In this document: positions 1-9,944 of the stretch, piece after piece | Layout of the letters: each line of letters opens with the position of its first letter | Numbering within the stretch: position 1 is the stretch's first letter | DNA from: Denitrobaculum tricleocarpae | GTDB lineage: Bacteria; Pseudomonadota; Alphaproteobacteria; Kiloniellales; Kiloniellaceae | Length of the DNA stretch: 64,000 nucleotides | Direction of reading: 5' to 3' | Assembly (NCBI RefSeq): GCF_007004665.1 | Contig: NZ_ML660054.1 | Location: 496,001 to 560,000 of the forward strand | Program-made: the position numbers and the translations under genes | Notes under the pieces: generated by a model | Seen by the model: only the letters and a program-made list of their open reading frames with translations | Database searches by the model: none | Told to the model about the DNA's origin: nothing

Positions 1-11
1 ACTTTCATGGC

Positions 12-1697
12 TTACAAAGGACCTTTAAAGGCATTGGTGATGGGATAACGGCGGTCCCGCCCGAATGCCCGGCGCGTGATCTTCACGCCGGGCGCGGCCT
101 GGCGCCGCTTGTACTCCGCGAGTTCCAGAAGGCGCCAGATCCGGTTGACGGTTTCCCGGTCATGCCCACGCGCTACGATCTCGTCGATCCCCGCCTCACC
201 CTCGATCAGGCACTCAAGGATATCGTCCAGCTTGTCATAGGGCGGCAGGCTGTCTTCGTCTTTCTGGTCGGGTTTAAGTTCGGCAGTGGGCGGTTTCGTA
301 ATGATCCTCTCGGGGATCACTCGGCCTTCCGGCCCCAAAAGACCGGTGGCCTGGGACTGATTGCGCCAGCGCGAGAGTTCGAAAACCGTCGTCTTGTAAA
401 GATCCTTCAAGACATTGTAGCCGCCGCACATATCGCCATAGAGCGTCGCGTAGCCGACCGAGACCTCTGACTTGTTGCCTGTGGAAAGCACCATATGTCC
501 CAGCTTGTTCGACAAGGCCATCAAGGTCAGTCCACGCGAGCGCGACTGGATGTTTTCTTCGGTGATGCCCGGCGTCGTGCCGTTAAAGAGCGGCTTGAGC
601 ATGGCATCGAAGGCGTCCATCGCCGGCTCGATACTGACGCTGTCCAGCTTGACCCCAAGGAGCTCGGCGGCTTCGGCTGCGTCGTCCAGGCTTTCCTGGC
701 TGGTGTAGGGAGACGGCATCATCACACAATGCACACGATCCGCCCCAAGCGCATCGACGGCAATGGCCGCGGACAGCGCCGAATCGATGCCTCCCGAAAG
801 TCCGAGCAGGACACCGGGAAAGCGGTTTTTCTCGACATAATCCCGCAGGCCCAGAACAAGTGCGCTGTAGATGGTTTCCAGCTTCGGTGCGGGCGCAACG
901 CGCGGGCCCTCTTCGCAGACCCAACCATCTGCCGCACGTTCCCACTGAGTGGTGACGACCGCCTCACTGTACATGGCGAGCTTTACCCGCAGATCGCTGT
1001 CGCTCCCAAGCACGTAAGACCCGCCATCGAAGACCAGTTCATCCTGACCGCCGACCTGGTTCACATAGACCAGCGGCAGTTCCGTCTCCACGACACGGGC
1101 AACGCCCAACTGAAGCCGCTCGTCTTCTTTTTCCAATTCGTAGGGCGAACCATTGATGCAGATCAGAATCTCCGCGCCGGACTCGGTCAGGCACTCTGAG
1201 ACCTCCGGAAACCACATGTCCTCGCAGACCATGACCCCAAGGCGGACATCCCTGAAGTTCATCGGACCGTTCAAAGGACCGGCGGCAAAGAGGCGGACCT
1301 CATCGAACACACCGTAGTTCGGCAGGTCATGCTTGTAGCGGGTGCCCAAAATCTGACCATCATCCATCAGGACCGCAGCGTTGAAGACCTTTCCGCGCAG
1401 GGGCGAACGGGCAGAACGGTCCTCGCGCCAGGGCGCACCGATCAGCAGCCCCGGCCCGCCATCGGCCGTATCGGCGGCCAGTGCTTCCAGCGCCGCATCG
1501 ACCCGATCCAGGAACATGGGCTTCAGCACAAGGTCCTCGGCGGGATACCCGGTGATATACATCTCGCTGGCCACCATCAGCTCGGCGCCCTGCGCCCCAG
1601 CTTCCACGCGCGCCGCACGGATTTTCGCGAGATTACCCTCAATATCGCCCAGGGTAGGATTGAGCTGGGCGAGGCATATTTTCAGCATGTCAGTCAT
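12..1697 (-). CDS. nadE: Glutamine-dependent NAD+ synthetase
   Basis: Last step of NAD synthesis: ATP-dependent amidation of deamido-NAD using glutamine. The 561-residue length fits the two-domain form. The N-terminal nitrilase-type glutaminase shows its likely triad as E45, K122 (just before LPNYGVFDE) and C158 (in MVCEDMW). The C-terminal synthetase has the PP-loop SGGIDSA at about 301-307. The start at 1697 gives MTDMLKICLAQLNP; M4 is an equally possible start. It is a stand-alone minus-strand gene. A nicotinate phosphoribosyltransferase of the same salvage pathway lies 5 kb away in the same orientation but is not in an operon with it. Identification is firm. Confidence 0.96.
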   Translation of the reverse strand: MTDMLKICLAQLNPTLGDIEGNLAKIRAARVEAGAQGAELMVASEMYITGYPAEDLVLKPMFLDRVDAALEALAADTADGGPGLLIGAPWREDRSARSPLRGKVFNAAVLMDDGQILGTRYKHDLPNYGVFDEVRLFAAGPLNGPMNFRDVRLGVMVCEDMWFPEVSECLTESGAEILICINGSPYELEKEDERLQLGVARVVETELPLVYVNQVGGQDELVFDGGSYVLGSDSDLRVKLAMYSEAVVTTQWERAADGWVCEEGPRVAPAPKLETIYSALVLGLRDYVEKNRFPGVLLGLSGGIDSALSAAIAVDALGADRVHCVMMPSPYTSQESLDDAAEAAELLGVKLDSVSIEPAMDAFDAMLKPLFNGTTPGITEENIQSRSRGLTLMALSNKLGHMVLSTGNKSEVSVGYATLYGDMCGGYNVLKDLYKTTVFELSRWRNQSQATGLLGPEGRVIPERIITKPPTAELKPDQKDEDSLPPYDKLDDILECLIEGEAGIDEIVARGHDRETVNRIWRLLELAEYKRRQAAPGVKITRRAFGRDRRYPITNAFKGPL

Positions 1698-1800
1698 AGC
1701 AGATTACTTAGCTCTACCGGACGATCACAGCAAGGATGAGAAAAAGGCCTGAGGTCCGATTTTCAAGAAAACCCGGCGTCACCATCCAAATCAAGCGGTA

Positions 1801-2532
1801 TCAGAGGGCCGTTAAACCGTGGGTTTCAAGAATTTCAATCAGCATTTCGCCGCTGCCTTCGCGATGTTTTCGGTGGATGCGGCGGGCCGCCTCACCATCC
1901 CGCCGGCGCAGCGCATCTAGCAGATCTGCATGGTCCTGGCTGGATTTTGTCGGTTTCGGACGCAATCGAAGCGTGATCATCCGTACCCGGTGTGCCTGAT
2001 CCCAATAGGTTCCGACCAGGGACCGCAATCTGCGATTCCCACAGAAATCAACCAACAGCATGTGAAAACGTTCGTCAGCCTCCGCCCAGGCCCGCAGGTC
2101 CTCACGCGCCAGAGCTTCGTCCATATCGGTGACGGCCTGCTCCAAACCGGCCGTCTGAGCCTCGCTCAGCCCCATGCGTGCAACGGATTCGGCCGCGACG
2201 GTTTCGAGGCCGGTCAGGATTTCGTAGATTTCGCGCATATCTTCGCCCGAAACCGGCAAGACCCGCATGCCGTGGCGGGGGCGCACCTCGACCAGGCCTT
2301 CGTTGGCAAGGCGGACCAATGCTTCGCGGACCGGAGTCCGGCTCATGCCAAGCGCCTGGGCAATCTCCTGCTCGGTCGCCTGGAACCCTGCTGAAATCTC
2401 GTTGTCGAGGATCTTGCGCCGCAGCAAACTATAGGCTTGATCCGAGTAAGACAGCCGTCGTCCCGGCAGACCGGCAGCCGCCGTCTCCGCGTCGGACAGT
2501 GCTTGTTTCAAACCCGCCAGTTCACTGACCAT
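1801..2532 (-). CDS. GntR-family transcriptional regulator, FCD type
   Basis: 243 residues. A winged helix-turn-helix spans about residues 30-90 (TEQEIAQALGMSRTPVREAL is the typical GntR recognition segment), followed by a mostly helical FCD ligand-binding domain to the C-terminus. FCD regulators usually sense carboxylic acids or sugar acids. It is the last gene of a same-strand cluster (SMP-30 lactonase, dehydrogenase, Gfo/Idh oxidoreductase, regulator), 22 bp after the oxidoreductase, so it probably controls that cluster. The inverted repeat at 5976-6005 upstream of the first gene is a candidate operator. The effector is unknown. Confidence 0.9.
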   Translation of the reverse strand: MVSELAGLKQALSDAETAAAGLPGRRLSYSDQAYSLLRRKILDNEISAGFQATEQEIAQALGMSRTPVREALVRLANEGLVEVRPRHGMRVLPVSGEDMREIYEILTGLETVAAESVARMGLSEAQTAGLEQAVTDMDEALAREDLRAWAEADERFHMLLVDFCGNRRLRSLVGTYWDQAHRVRMITLRLRPKPTKSSQDHADLLDALRRRDGEAARRIHRKHREGSGEMLIEILETHGLTAL

Positions 2533-2554
2533 CTATGACCTCGATGCTTCTAAC

Positions 2555-3592
2555 CTATAACGTCACTCGCTTGCCGAGCTCACTGGAACTATAGGCTGCT
2601 TCCTCGATTCGTATATTGGTCAAATAATCGCGGGCGCGGTTCATCAATGGCGCGCCATCTTGAAGGTGTTCGACCACGTGCCGCTGGAGCGCGAAAACGC
2701 AATCACCGCCAAAGTTCCGGTTTTGCCACTCATAGTCGATCTCGCGTTCCTGGTCTTCACCATGCTGACGCAGGAACAAGCGGCCATCGCCGTCAAGCCG
2801 CAGGCTCGCTTTTGATCCCTCCAACAGCATTTCGCCCATGGTGAGACGGCGGTTTTTGGCCGGGTGATCGGCAAGCCGGTTGCCATCGAAGAGGCCAGCC
2901 GCCCCATTCTCAAACTCGAACAGCATCACGCCGGTGTCTTCACCTCTGATCGCCGGGTTCAGTCGTCTGAGCGCCGCGGTCACCGATCGCATCTCGCCAA
3001 AGAGATAGCGAAAGACATCAATCAGGTGAATAGCCGTCTCATGGACCAGAAAGCGCTCCATCTCCTGGAAATAGGGTTGCCGGGCAAGATAGGCCTCGGG
3101 CCCCTGTCCGTCGCCGGGCCGCAGACGAAAAGCCACCTGATAGAGATCGCCCAGAGTGCCGGCCTCCAGGACACGTTTGATCTCGCTGTACCAGGGCTGA
3201 AAGCGAAAGTTCTCATGGATGACCAGCATCGCCCCGGCGTCTTCCATCAGCTTCGTCGCGTATTCGGCTTCCTTAAGACTGGGCGTAAAGGGCTTCTGGC
3301 AAATCACCGGGATTCCGCGGGCCGCCGCCAATTCGATGTAGGCGACATGAGTCGAGGGTGGCGTGATGATGTCCACAAGGTCCGGTTTCACGCTGTCGAG
3401 CATCTGCTCGAAGTCTGTGAAAACCTGTTCGATGCCATAGCTATCGGCAATTTTTTGGGCGTTCGCCTCGGTCTTGTTGCAGATGGCAGCCAGATCGACC
3501 TCCAGCCGATGCCAGGCTTCGTACTGAAACTGGCTGAAATAGCCGGCCCCGACACAGGCAACCCTCAAAAGTTTGTTCGCGGCATCCGTCAT
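2555..3592 (-). CDS. Gfo/Idh/MocA family NAD(P)-dependent oxidoreductase
   Basis: 345 residues. The N-terminal Rossmann fold begins LRVACVGAGYFSQFQ (about 9-23). The usual EKP motif is present as QKP near residue 100, containing the expected catalytic/cofactor lysine, and the C-terminal domain is the alpha/beta substrate domain of the family. Members oxidise or epimerise sugars, inositols and sugar acids, and the exact substrate cannot be read from the sequence. It lies between the isopropylmalate-type dehydrogenase (17 bp) and the GntR regulator (22 bp) and is probably co-transcribed with both. Confidence 0.9.
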   Translation of the reverse strand: MTDAANKLLRVACVGAGYFSQFQYEAWHRLEVDLAAICNKTEANAQKIADSYGIEQVFTDFEQMLDSVKPDLVDIITPPSTHVAYIELAAARGIPVICQKPFTPSLKEAEYATKLMEDAGAMLVIHENFRFQPWYSEIKRVLEAGTLGDLYQVAFRLRPGDGQGPEAYLARQPYFQEMERFLVHETAIHLIDVFRYLFGEMRSVTAALRRLNPAIRGEDTGVMLFEFENGAAGLFDGNRLADHPAKNRRLTMGEMLLEGSKASLRLDGDGRLFLRQHGEDQEREIDYEWQNRNFGGDCVFALQRHVVEHLQDGAPLMNRARDYLTNIRIEEAAYSSSELGKRVTL

Positions 3593-3609
3593 ATTTCCAT
3601 TCCGCCCGC

Positions 3610-4728
3610 TTAACCCAAATCCATCTCGTCACAGACCTGATCGACAGCAGCAATCACTGCATTGGTCACGTCAGTTGTCCCGCTTTCGCCGCCCAACTCG
3701 AATGGCAAAAGATTACCGGCCGCAAAGGCCTTATCGACAGCGGCGGTCAGTAACGCCCCCGCCTTGCCGTATGCGGGCCGGTCATGTTTGTCTGCAAGCC
3801 ATTCGAGCATCATGCCGGCGGAGAGGAACATGGCGGTCGGGTTGGCCTTACCACTGCCGACAATGTCGGGCGCGCTGCCGTGGCAGGGCTGGAAAACGGC
3901 ATGTTCGTCACCGACATCCGCGGAAGGCGCCATGCCCATACCGCCGATCAGGGCTGCACCGAGATCCGAGAGAATGTCCCCGAACATGTTTTCAGTGACA
4001 GCCACGTCGTAGACCCAGGGGTTGCGCACCAGATTTAACGCCATGGCATCGACATAGGCGTAGTCGGCGATCAGATCGTTGTTTTCAGCCGCCCGCTCGT
4101 CAAAAATGCTGCGGAAGAATGCGAAAGAGGTGAAGACGTTCGCTTTGTCCACGCAGGTCAAGCGTCCCTCATGGCCGGCAGCCTTGCGTTTGCGGGCGAG
4201 GTTGAAGGAGAAATCGAACAGCTTCTCCGAAACCTCGCGTGTGATTTCCATGGTATCGCGGGCAATGCGGTTATCCTCGATGGTTCCCTTGCCATGGGAA
4301 GCGAACAACCCTTCCGTCGACTCGCGGATCAGCACAAAATCCAGCGCTTGCGCCCGCGGGTCGGACAGGGGGCCGGGCACGCCGGGAATAGAGCGAACCG
4401 GGCGCACACCGGCATAGAGGTCCAGCTCAAAGCGGATATCCAGCTGCGGCGCGATCTCCGTCCCATCCGGATAACGGATGTCCGGCATGCCCATGGCCGC
4501 CAGCAGGATCGCGTCCGCATTTCGGACTTCCTCAAGCGTCTCCTTCGGCAAGGCTTCGCCGTGGTCTCGGTAACAGGCAGCTCCGGCAGGCACTTCCTTG
4601 AACGAGAGCGAAATATCGCCAACCCGTGACGTGACCGCATCGATGACTTCGAGACAGGGGCCCATGACCTCTGCCCCGATCCCGTCACCGGGTAACACCG
4701 CAACCGAAAGAGAATTTGACGAAGACAT
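3610..4728 (-). CDS. Isocitrate/isopropylmalate dehydrogenase family protein
   Basis: Mg-dependent NAD(P) beta-decarboxylating hydroxyacid dehydrogenase, 372 residues. GDGIGAEV sits near residue 14, RESTEG is the substrate-loop motif, and the C-terminal signature around VTENMFGDILSDLGA is clear. RESTEG differs from LeuB (which has a shorter REL/TGG loop), so tartrate, isocitrate-like or other malate-type substrates fit better than leucine synthesis. I chose the ATG at 4728 over an upstream start at 4839 because GAGG lies just before it and homologues begin near here. It is part of the catabolic cluster with the lactonase and the Gfo/Idh enzyme. Confidence 0.88.
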   Translation of the reverse strand: MSSSNSLSVAVLPGDGIGAEVMGPCLEVIDAVTSRVGDISLSFKEVPAGAACYRDHGEALPKETLEEVRNADAILLAAMGMPDIRYPDGTEIAPQLDIRFELDLYAGVRPVRSIPGVPGPLSDPRAQALDFVLIRESTEGLFASHGKGTIEDNRIARDTMEITREVSEKLFDFSFNLARKRKAAGHEGRLTCVDKANVFTSFAFFRSIFDERAAENNDLIADYAYVDAMALNLVRNPWVYDVAVTENMFGDILSDLGAALIGGMGMAPSADVGDEHAVFQPCHGSAPDIVGSGKANPTAMFLSAGMMLEWLADKHDRPAYGKAGALLTAAVDKAFAAGNLLPFELGGESGTTDVTNAVIAAVDQVCDEMDLG

Positions 4729-4826
4729 CCGTACCTCACACCGCTTGTAGCAAGCATTTGCTTTTTGTCCGAAAGGACTTTGTTTATCGCGCCGGCGTTT
4801 CACGACCGCCGCGTTCGTGTCTGACC

Positions 4827-5822
4827 TTAAAACTTCCAATGCGCGGGGGCATACCCGGCGACCGGGGACTCATAAATCGCCACGGCATCGCCCAGCAGAC
4901 AGCCAAGATAGATCCGTTTCAAATCAGGACCGCCGAACGCGAGGCTCGAGATATTTTTAAGCCGCTCGCTCTGGCAATTGTCCAGATGCGGCCGATCCAT
5001 CGTGCCGTTCAGATAAGCCGCCTCGACCCATGCCAGATGTGCCGGATCGTTGTCTTCCAAAACGACCCGCTGTTCACCATCGGGCGAGATGCGGATGACC
5101 CGGTTGCTGACGATACTGGTGATCCAGATCCCGCCTTCCTGATCGAAAGTCAAACCGTCCGGGAAGGTCCCCATTCCGAACTCCGCAACGGTCGTTTTAT
5201 TGGTCAGGCTGCCATCATCTGCAATATCAAAAGACGACAAGCGCCGGGCAAAGGTCTCATTCACGAAGAGACGCCGGCCGTCCGGGTGAACAATGCATTC
5301 GTTTGTGTAGCCTAAGCCATCAGCGACGATGCGGGCCTTTCCGTCATCCACCAAAACAACGAAGCCGTCGTCGACATCAGGCCGGTATCCGAGACTCCTG
5401 GGCATCTTGCGCGTGCTGACCGTAATCCAGACGCGCCCCATGGCATCCAGATGCACGTAGTTCGTCGGTGGCAGTGGGACCCCGTCCACCTCCAGAAGAA
5501 ACGGTCGAATGACGCCGGTCCTATCGATCCGGAAAACACCGCCCTCTTCCGCGCCGAGATGGGCCAGAAGATAGGAGCCGTCGGGCATCAGACAGATGCC
5601 ATTCGGTTTCACCTCGAGCCCGCCGGCTTGGCCAACCAGGTCGACCTGCACACCGTCAGGCGGCAGAATACTGACTCCGCCATCCCAGTTCGACGCATGC
5701 ACCCGGCCGTCAGACGTGCAGAGTACACACTCCGGACGCTTCAGCCCTTCCCCCAAAAATCCAATGAACGTCAGTTCCGACATCGATTCCCAAATACCCA
5801 TCACCTGCCCAATAGCTCTCAC
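4827..5822 (-). CDS. SMP-30/gluconolactonase/LRE family protein
   Basis: 331 residues forming a six-bladed propeller of the SMP-30 type. It contains EC near the N-terminus (RPECVLCTSDG), PNGICLMPDGS, GYTNECIVHPDGR and FPDGLTFDQEGGIW, which are the conserved metal-site and blade motifs. Family members hydrolyse sugar-acid lactones. The start is uncertain: GTG at 5822, or ATG at 5783, which gives MSELTFIGF and may be the true N-terminus. It is the first gene of the minus-strand cluster, and its promoter should lie in the AT-rich region up to 6167. Confidence 0.87.
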   Translation of the reverse strand: MRAIGQVMGIWESMSELTFIGFLGEGLKRPECVLCTSDGRVHASNWDGGVSILPPDGVQVDLVGQAGGLEVKPNGICLMPDGSYLLAHLGAEEGGVFRIDRTGVIRPFLLEVDGVPLPPTNYVHLDAMGRVWITVSTRKMPRSLGYRPDVDDGFVVLVDDGKARIVADGLGYTNECIVHPDGRRLFVNETFARRLSSFDIADDGSLTNKTTVAEFGMGTFPDGLTFDQEGGIWITSIVSNRVIRISPDGEQRVVLEDNDPAHLAWVEAAYLNGTMDRPHLDNCQSERLKNISSLAFGGPDLKRIYLGCLLGDAVAIYESPVAGYAPAHWKF

Positions 5823-6167
5823 TCGTGAGCCTTTTCATTCTTTACCGGACCAGCGAAAAACGTGACTCCATTTTTCTCAATCACGCTCCATAGCGCTCTT
5901 TCATTTCGGCGCCCCGCTTTTTTTCACGAGGGTTACCAATCGCCAGACTTTCCGCCAATCAACTTGCCATGACAAAATAATGCATACATTATCTAATGCA
6001 TTATTGCACGATAAAAAAAGTCGAAGGGACCTCTTCCCGACTGAGTGTTCTTTGGAGACTCTTTACGCCGTTGACTGTAGCCGCTGGAAACACGAACCCA
6101 ACTCCGGGAATTTGGTCTCACGTCACTATCGCATCGAATCAGGATAACAACAGGAAAGCTGAGAGAT
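5823..6167. promoter_or_regulatory. Divergent intergenic region with promoters of both clusters
   Basis: 345 bp without a supported gene, clearly more AT-rich than its flanks. It separates the minus-strand lactonase from the plus-strand ABM monooxygenase, so both promoters should lie here. The notable structure in it is the inverted repeat at 5976-6005, listed separately. Confidence 0.5.
5976..6005. promoter_or_regulatory. Candidate operator: 10-bp perfect inverted repeat
   Basis: AATAATGCAT at 5976-5985 is repeated as its exact reverse complement at 5996-6005 with a 10-bp spacer. A second nested palindrome (TAATG, 4 bp, CATTA) lies inside. The position between two divergent transcription units, one ending in a GntR/FCD regulator gene, suggests a regulator binding site. 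The link to that regulator is inference. Confidence 0.45.
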
Positions 6168-6467
6168 ATGTTTGTCATTACGGTCGTTTTCGAATGCCAT
6201 GCCGAGCAGAGGGAGAGCTTTGCCGCAGCTCTGAGGACGCAGGCCCATAATTCAGTCACGAAGGAGCAGGATTGTCTGCTGTTTGACGTCTGCAGCGACC
6301 CTGATCGGCCGAACCGCTTTTTCCTTTACGAAATCTACGGTGACGAGGCGGCATTCGATCTGCACCTCAAAAGCGAGCATTTTCTCAATTTCGATAAAGA
6401 GGTTGCAGACATGGTGACGTCGAAGACGGTCGAGCGCTGGAACAAGCACCCCTCCGCAGGCGCATGA
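6168..6467 (+). CDS. Antibiotic biosynthesis monooxygenase (ABM) domain protein
   Basis: 99 residues, a single dimeric alpha/beta ABM barrel of the YgiN/LsrG type. VITVVFECHAEQRESFAAAL at the N-terminus, then DVCSDPDRPNRFFLYEIYGDE and FDLHLKSEHF, are the usual signature segments. Such small proteins are quinol monooxygenases or autoinducer/phosphate-sugar isomerases; the reaction here cannot be assigned. It is divergent from the lactonase operon and ends 20 bp before the convergent sufE. Confidence 0.85.
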   Translation: MFVITVVFECHAEQRESFAAALRTQAHNSVTKEQDCLLFDVCSDPDRPNRFFLYEIYGDEAAFDLHLKSEHFLNFDKEVADMVTSKTVERWNKHPSAGA

Positions 6468-6486
6468 AAGAGTTGAGAGTCTCCCG

Positions 6487-6948
6487 TCAGCCGGCTTCCG
6501 TCGCGGCCCCCGCGTTCAAGCGGGCCAAGGCCCGGATACGTTCGATTGCCGAGTGAAAGCCGTTGGCGCGGTTCGGGCTGATCTGGGCCTCGAAGTCGAG
6601 CCGGCGCAGCACGTCCTTGATATCGACCGCCAGGATCTCTTCACCGGTCCGGCCGGAGTAGATCGATAGCAGCACGGACAAGAGCCCCCGGACGATATGC
6701 GCGTCGCTATCCGCCCGGAAAGAAATAATCGGCTTAGGGTCTGACGAAACCTCGGCGATAATCCAGGCCTGGCTGGTACAGCCCTGAATACGGTTCTGCT
6801 CACTTTTGTCGGCCTCATCGAATTCGGGCAGCTTGCGGCCCAGATCGATGATGTAGCGATAGCGATCCTCCCAGTCGTCAAGGAACTCAAAGTTCTCGAC
6901 CAACTCGTCAACCGATGTGATCGCCATGCCTTCACTATCCATCTTCAA
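6487..6948 (-). CDS. sufE: SufE-type cysteine desulfurase sulfur acceptor
   Basis: 153 residues. SufE accepts persulfide from the SufS desulfurase for Fe-S cluster assembly. The sulfur-accepting cysteine is C57 in QGCTSQAW, preceded by the family pattern of a D-rich N-terminal helix and RYIIDLGRKLP. The start at 6948 is TTG; the ATG codons a few residues later (MDSEG, MAITS) are alternatives. No other suf gene is adjacent, as is common for a detached sufE. Confidence 0.92.
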   Translation of the reverse strand: MKMDSEGMAITSVDELVENFEFLDDWEDRYRYIIDLGRKLPEFDEADKSEQNRIQGCTSQAWIIAEVSSDPKPIISFRADSDAHIVRGLLSVLLSIYSGRTGEEILAVDIKDVLRRLDFEAQISPNRANGFHSAIERIRALARLNAGAATEAG

Positions 6949-7001
6949 TCCCCGCGCAAGACTATGTGCGCGAGCCCTGCGTCAAAAGCGTAATCCGTCA
7001 G

Positions 7002-8180
7002 CTACTTGCGGAGCAAAAACTCACGTCCGACCTTCACCCGCGGCTCACCATCATACTCGATGATATCCGCGGTCGCGTAGGTCTCGGACCAGCTACTAGG
7101 TAAATAGCTTCCGGTCCCGACAATATCAATTGGTGCCTGGGCCTCGGCGATCATCCGGCACTTCACAGGGCTGAAACCGGAAGAACCAACGATCTTCACC
7201 TTGGAGAAACCCTCGTTGTCGAGAACTTCGCGCAGCTTCCAGATGGCGGCTGCCGAAACACCGGGCCCGACCAGATGGCGCAGCTCCGCCTCGTTTCTGT
7301 ATCCCCGTACTGCCTGTGGCACATTGCGCTCCAGAACGGCGTAGGAACTCGGCGGGTCAAGGGTTTCGACGAAACGGCTGCCCGCCGTATCGAGGCGAAT
7401 GGCAAGCTGGCCGTTTGCTGCACGCTCAGGAAAGCGGCGGCAGACCGTCAGGGAATCCGTTATCTCTCGGGCGAAATAGTCGACCAGGACCGTCATGGGG
7501 TCATCGGGGAAGACCTCGTCGTACATCTCGGCGGCGCGCAGGGTCGAGCCGGCATAGCCGATAAAGGCGTGCGGCATGGTCCCTTTACCGCCGTCCGTGC
7601 CGAAGTACGGCGCCGTGGCGTCGGTTGCGTTGCCGATGAAGCCGACGGCTCCGGCTTTTCGTTTTGCCCGTTGCGATCCGACCGAGGCCGCATAGGCCAT
7701 AAGCTCCGCCATCTCGGTGCCCGCGCAGTGCCGCGCGTCCATCGCCAGGAAACCGACCTTCGGCAGATCGGAACACATGGTGAAAGCGTTGTAGGCCGCG
7801 ACACATGTCGGTCCAAGCTTTTGCAGCACCAGGGTTTCGAGGTCGACGAGATGATAAAGAGGTCCGGAGACATACATGATCGGCTCGCCGGCACCGACCC
7901 ACCTGCCCTCCTCGAAGCGCAGGTCGATTTCGAACTCCGTGCCGCGTTTCCTGGCAATCGTATTGAGCCAGTCGATCGCAAGGCGCGGGGCAGAGATGAC
8001 CGGGCGGCGCATGAACAGGGCATAAACCGCTGAAACATCGCCAAACTTCTCAACCGACTTCTTCGTCCTTAGAAAGTAGTGGTCGGTCCAATTGACGATA
8101 TCCGGCTCACGCACCGGCCATTCAGAGGCATTGTGCGAATTGTCGGGTCCGGCTTGGCGTTCCAGAGCATCATCTGGCAT
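7002..8180 (-). CDS. Nicotinate phosphoribosyltransferase family protein
   Basis: 392 residues. NAPRTase attaches phosphoribose to nicotinate in NAD salvage. The N-terminal NWTDHYFLRTK segment, the SDLPKVGFLAMDARHCAG region, FIGNATDATAPYFG and the TMPHAFIGYAGS segment fit the family (residues 25-250). KVKIVGSSGFSPVK and IVGTGSYLP form the C-terminal phosphate-binding part. It is closer to the short alphaproteobacterial/archaeal-type enzymes than to E. coli PncB. The gene stands alone between sufE and aroG. Confidence 0.88.
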   Translation of the reverse strand: MPDDALERQAGPDNSHNASEWPVREPDIVNWTDHYFLRTKKSVEKFGDVSAVYALFMRRPVISAPRLAIDWLNTIARKRGTEFEIDLRFEEGRWVGAGEPIMYVSGPLYHLVDLETLVLQKLGPTCVAAYNAFTMCSDLPKVGFLAMDARHCAGTEMAELMAYAASVGSQRAKRKAGAVGFIGNATDATAPYFGTDGGKGTMPHAFIGYAGSTLRAAEMYDEVFPDDPMTVLVDYFAREITDSLTVCRRFPERAANGQLAIRLDTAGSRFVETLDPPSSYAVLERNVPQAVRGYRNEAELRHLVGPGVSAAAIWKLREVLDNEGFSKVKIVGSSGFSPVKCRMIAEAQAPIDIVGTGSYLPSSWSETYATADIIEYDGEPRVKVGREFLLRK

Positions 8181-8326
8181 GAGACTGATCCGTCCCTTTG
8201 ATTTGAGCGGGCACAGCTAGCCTGCTGTCCCGGCAGGAGAAATTCGGCAGATAAAAGTAGAGCGGCTTTGTCGAGTTCATTCAACAAAAACCGCCCTGGC
8301 TTTTAAATCCCCGCTGCGTGCAGCTG

Positions 8327-9721
8327 TTACGAAGCGGCGGCAATCACACCGTTGCCGTTGCGCAGCTCTTCACGTTCTTGTTTCAACTGCTCGGCAATGA
8401 GAAATGCCAGTTCCAAGGCCTGACTGGCATTCAGCCGCGGATCGCAATGGGTATGATAACGGTCGCCGAGCCGGTCTTCGCTGATCGCCTGCGCGCCGCC
8501 GATGCACTCGGTCACATCCTGCCCGGTCATCTCGAAATGAACGCCGCCGGCATAGCTTCCTTCTGCGCGATGGACGTTGAAGAAGCCTTTGACCTCCGCA
8601 AGGATCCGGTCGAAGGGCCGGGTCTTGTAGCCGCTGGAAGACTTGATCGTATTGCCGTGCATGGGATCGCAGGACCAGACGACCTTGCGGCCTTCCTGTT
8701 CCACCGCGCGCACCAGCCGGGGCAGTTTCTCCTCGACCTGATCATGGCCCATGCGAGCGATCAGGGTCAGGCGGCCTGCCTCGTTCTCCGGGTTAAGAAC
8801 ATCGATCAGGCGGAGTAGGTCGTCAGTTTCCATGGAGGGACCGCACTTCATCCCGATCGGATTCTTGATACCGCGCGCAAACTCGATATGAGCTTCATCG
8901 ATGTTTCGGGTCCGGTCGCCGATCCAGACCATATGCGCCGAGCAGTCATACCATTCGCCACTCAGGCTATCGACACGGGTCAGCGCCTGCTCATAGTTCA
9001 GCAGCAGTGCCTCGTGGCTGGTATAGAAGTCGGTTTCACGCAGTTCCGGGCTCTTCTCAGGCGTCAGGCCGCAGGCCTTCATGAAGGCGATCGTCTCGTC
9101 GATCCGCCGTCCCAGCTCCGCGTAGCGCTCGCCCTGGGCGGAACCCGCCACGAACTCCAAATTCCACTGATGAACCTTATGCAGATCCGCGAAACCGCCC
9201 TGGGCGAAAGCCCGTAAGAGGTTGAGCGTCGAAGCGGATTGATTATAGGCCCGCAGCAGACGCTCAGGATCCGGCTGGCGCGCACCATCGGTAAACTCGA
9301 TACCATTGACGATGTCGCCCCGGTAACTCGGCAGCTCCACACCATCGATGGTCTCGGTCCCCGCGGACCTTGGCTTGGCGAACTGACCCGCCAGACGCCC
9401 CACCTTCACGACCGGACAGGCCGCCCCGAAAGTCAGTGCCACCGCCATCTGCAGGAGCACCTTGAAGGTGTCGCGGATATGATTGGGATGGAACTCAGCG
9501 AAGCTTTCCGCGCAGTCGCCGCCCTGCAGCAGAAAGGCCTTCCCCTCGGCCACTTCGCCAAGATGCCTTTTGAGTTTGCGGGCTTCACCTGCAAACACCA
9601 GCGGCGGATAAGCGGCAAGAGTCTCTTCGACTGCCGTCACGGCAGCCTGATCAGGGTATTCCGGAACCTGACGGATCGTCTTGTCACGCCAGGAAACAGG
9701 GGTCCAGTTGGCGGTCATCAC
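8327..9721 (-). CDS. Class II 3-deoxy-7-phosphoheptulonate synthase
   Basis: First step of the shikimate pathway, condensing PEP and erythrose-4-phosphate. At 464 residues it is of the plant/Mycobacterium-like class II. Signature segments seen are [14 protein letters not shown] (about 79-92), [32 protein letters not shown] and [10 protein letters not shown], which contain the metal and substrate residues of this class. The start could be either of two adjacent ATGs. It is monocistronic in appearance. Confidence 0.95.
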   Translation of the reverse strand: MMTANWTPVSWRDKTIRQVPEYPDQAAVTAVEETLAAYPPLVFAGEARKLKRHLGEVAEGKAFLLQGGDCAESFAEFHPNHIRDTFKVLLQMAVALTFGAACPVVKVGRLAGQFAKPRSAGTETIDGVELPSYRGDIVNGIEFTDGARQPDPERLLRAYNQSASTLNLLRAFAQGGFADLHKVHQWNLEFVAGSAQGERYAELGRRIDETIAFMKACGLTPEKSPELRETDFYTSHEALLLNYEQALTRVDSLSGEWYDCSAHMVWIGDRTRNIDEAHIEFARGIKNPIGMKCGPSMETDDLLRLIDVLNPENEAGRLTLIARMGHDQVEEKLPRLVRAVEQEGRKVVWSCDPMHGNTIKSSSGYKTRPFDRILAEVKGFFNVHRAEGSYAGGVHFEMTGQDVTECIGGAQAISEDRLGDRYHTHCDPRLNASQALELAFLIAEQLKQEREELRNGNGVIAAAS

Positions 9722-9944
9722 CGGCCTCGTTCTTCATCAATTTCAACGGGCACCGCAATCGCAAAACGGCACGGAGCGAGGGTTTTACAAGGCTTTCAGC
9801 GCCTTTACCACCCGAAAAGGCAGTGCTTGTGCGCAGGGCAAACTGCACCCCAGCAACCAGGCCTTTTCTTGCCTGCCTGAATAAGACTTAGCGCGCCGGG
9901 CCCCGATTTCTCACCAGGAATTCAAATTTTGCGTGAACTAGCCT

